Below the pieces are notes generated by a model. That model was not told the origin of the DNA and searched no databases. It saw only the letters and a list, made by a program, of their open reading frames with translations. From the NCBI GenBank assembly GCA_964498525.1, contig CAZCGU010000009.1, positions 62,001 to 126,000 of the forward strand: DNA of 64,000 nt, read 5' to 3'. Of the stretch, positions 62,611 through 64,000 are shown piece by piece. Numbering within the stretch: the first letter of the stretch is position 1; every line of letters starts with the position of its first letter. Source of the DNA: DTU098 sp964498525. Its GTDB lineage: Bacteria > Bacillota > Desulfotomaculia > Desulfotomaculales > Pelotomaculaceae. The translations under genes were made by a program, and so were the position numbers.

Positions 62611-63537
62611 ATGAAATATCCTTTTGAAGCGCCATTCGCGGAAGTTGAGGCAGAGCCCGACTTGTTCATATCCTCTGTTTTTTCCTGCCTCGAATCTGAG
62701 TTTCTCGCTATGCCGAAGGGTGAAGGGTTTGTTGACTATCCGGTCTTTGAGAGTGGCTATGAATCGTTAAAGAGGGCGACAAACGGATTTAAGGACATAG
62801 ATTCTTGGTCTGTGACCAAAGCGGCTTTTCAAAACCCGATGATTATTATTGTCCTGCGCACTATGCTTGGATTTACGCCACCGGAATGGGCTTACGTCAC
62901 AACACAGCGGACAGGAGTGGAAGTTTCACAGGGTTATGTCCTCACCCTGGACCGGAATATCCGCATGTTGCCAATGTTAGAGTTAAGCAACAGCCGTATC
63001 ACAAGAGAACGTGTGGGCGCGCTGGCGGATGCGGCCTGCCAGCTGCTGAATCTTCCTGTTCCCGAGGTTGGCCCTGATAAAATTCACCGCCTGGATAAAG
63101 CGGATACCAGTACAGGTTCAAGTGGAATAGTATCACTGTCAAATATTGGTGTGCCATATGCCATGCTTTTATATGAACGTTTTTTGGGACGCCCGTTCGC
63201 CGGGCACAGGGATTCGGTTTCAGAACTGGTCGGGGACAGCCTTGAATCGGCTATAGAGGATGTATTAACCAAAGCGGGTATCAGTTACAGGAAAACAAAA
63301 AGAGCGGAAAGGATCGCAGGTTTCGATCAAAAGCCGGATTTTATTATACCCAGTGAGTTTAATCCACAGGTTGTTATAGAAGCAAAGATTACTGTAGATG
63401 ACGGAACCGCCCGGGATAAGGTGACTCGTGTACAGCATCTGGCGGAAATCAGTAAAATGAATATCTCCAAGATCTTACCAGGTTTTGAGGTTATCGCCTG
63501 TATTGGCGGCCGGGGTTTTGGCGTGCGCCGGGACTGA
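62611..63537 (+). CDS. PD-(D/E)XK restriction-endonuclease-like protein, possibly C-terminally truncated
   Basis: 308 aa. The nuclease core is GDSLESAIEDVLTKAGISYR, followed by PDF-x-IIPSE and VVIEAKIT, giving a PD-x(n)-E-x-K site at about residues 245-265. The N-terminal 200 residues are unknown. It ends GGRGFGVRRD; I expect more residues in homologues, so the end may be cut by a frame change. GGTATAGAAG precedes the ATG. It lies next to the methylase remnant and may have belonged to the same restriction or defence locus. Confidence 0.7.
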   Translation: MKYPFEAPFAEVEAEPDLFISSVFSCLESEFLAMPKGEGFVDYPVFESGYESLKRATNGFKDIDSWSVTKAAFQNPMIIIVLRTMLGFTPPEWAYVTTQRTGVEVSQGYVLTLDRNIRMLPMLELSNSRITRERVGALADAACQLLNLPVPEVGPDKIHRLDKADTSTGSSGIVSLSNIGVPYAMLLYERFLGRPFAGHRDSVSELVGDSLESAIEDVLTKAGISYRKTKRAERIAGFDQKPDFIIPSEFNPQVVIEAKITVDDGTARDKVTRVQHLAEISKMNISKILPGFEVIACIGGRGFGVRRD

Positions 63538-63682
63538 CGTAGCCCTTGCTGTAAACTTAAATGAAGAGGCAGGGGTTTTTGGATCTCGGGCAGTTTATCC
63601 GCGGGCGACCCGGCGGTTGTCAATACAGTTGTCGCATAAATTTGTTAAAAATTGTGTTTTAGCGACGGGAGCACTGGAAATT
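63538..63682. other. Possible decayed tail of the nuclease gene
   Basis: An overlapping frame to 63724 continues from the nuclease end but does not resemble a nuclease tail. No gene supported. Confidence 0.3.
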
Positions 63683-63709
63683 AAAAACACCTTCCACGAA
63701 GGTGTTTTT
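63683..63709 (+). terminator. Intrinsic terminator
   Basis: AAAAACACCTTC (63683-63694) pairs perfectly with GAAGGTGTTTTT (63698-63709) around a 3-nt loop; the last arm supplies the T-run. Confidence 0.85.
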
Positions 63710-63822
63710 AAGAGGGAGGAATGAGATTGTGTATCAAAACTTTAAAATATGTTTTCATTAACTTTATGTTTATTTTAGTCACTTTCTATTACGTGTTGTT
63801 ATTATAGCAGTCATGTTGCGAC

Positions 63823-64000
63823 ATGTCAAGCCATGCTGAAAATAATTTATTTCGTCATTTAATAGCGCCAATACAAAACACCTTCAACCATCTTTATGGT
63901 TCCCTTGCTGCTGGTATCGGTGATGAGGACAGTGACATTGACCTGGCTATCGTTTCTCCGGATCCCGGTCGTGACCGGTTTAAAGAATCATTGATGCTTA
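63823..64000 (+). CDS. MNT-type nucleotidyltransferase, N-terminal part (runs off the window)
   Basis: Open from ATG 63823 to the edge, 59 codons. HLYGSLAAGIGDEDSDIDLA then IVSPDPGRDRFKESLML carries the GS and DxD motifs of minimal nucleotidyltransferases. It resembles the broken gene at 44581-44913. Whether a HEPN partner follows is outside the window. The start has no clear ribosome site. Confidence 0.7.
   Translation, partial: MSSHAENNLFRHLIAPIQNTFNHLYGSLAAGIGDEDSDIDLAIVSPDPGRDRFKESLML

Overview
The window is chromosomal DNA of a GC-rich, low-GC-phylum (Firmicutes) anaerobe. The best guess is a Desulfotomaculum/Pelotomaculum-type member of the Peptococcaceae. This rests on a CIRCE-controlled groESL, Gram-positive Shine-Dalgarno sites, lipoprotein-type binding proteins, many GTG/TTG starts, and a Desulfovibrio-type molybdenum aldehyde oxidoreductase with its accessory cluster. 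No tRNA, rRNA or CRISPR array was seen.

Region 1 (1-32500) is an orderly molybdenum/tungsten enzyme region. It opens with the tail of larE, then a Mop-type aldehyde oxidoreductase (920-3703). Its conserved accessory genes follow: FAD/Fe-S dicluster protein, small zinc-ribbon-like redox protein, methyltransferase, C_GCAxxG_C_C protein, radical SAM protein, CoA-ligase-like protein and XdhC. Next come a Moco/Tuco-type riboswitch with its own terminator ahead of a 113-aa protein of unknown function, a molbindin, and a HTH plus oxyanion-binding-domain regulator on the minus strand. Two complete ABC oxyanion importers follow, then a DUF364 protein, a MoaD-like protein, a ModE-like regulator, a lone TupB permease, and cofactor genes moaA, moeB-like, two moeA (one fused to a binding-protein domain), moaC and moaB. 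The region closes with groES-groEL. The genes fit together as oxyanion import, molybdopterin synthesis, metal insertion, sulfuration/insertion by XdhC, and the target enzyme.

Region 2 (32768-52146) starts with dinB and a class II Fic protein and then becomes a decayed accessory island. It holds fragments of phage-defence genes: a DUF1998 helicase tail, a SNF2 helicase piece, pieces of a DUF1156 DNA methylase, and a BrxF-like piece. Mixed in are toxin-antitoxin loci (hicAB with broken hicA, AbrB/RelE with an in-frame stop, Phd/ParE), broken nucleotidyltransferases, an ADP-ribosylglycohydrolase, and at least three families of diverged duplicated segments. An intact AT-rich pair of overlapping membrane/coiled-coil genes (42158-44471) stands out. 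A truncated rifampin-phosphotransferase-like gene and a MerR/TipAS regulator end this part.

Region 3 (52147-64000) is AT-rich and accessory. It contains a broken AlbA_2/Schlafen-type gene, a DUF6236-like gene, an IS4-type transposase interrupted by an ISAs1-type element whose transposase carries an N-terminal DUF4338 (DruA-like) domain, and an intact 995-aa metallophosphoesterase-NTPase fusion. After these come a deleted DUF1156 methylase, a PD-(D/E)XK nuclease-like protein, and the start of a nucleotidyltransferase at the window edge. The best candidates for undescribed systems are the 995-aa fusion, the 42158-44471 gene pair, and the riboswitch-controlled 113-aa protein. All family assignments are from reading the translated sequence; no search was run.
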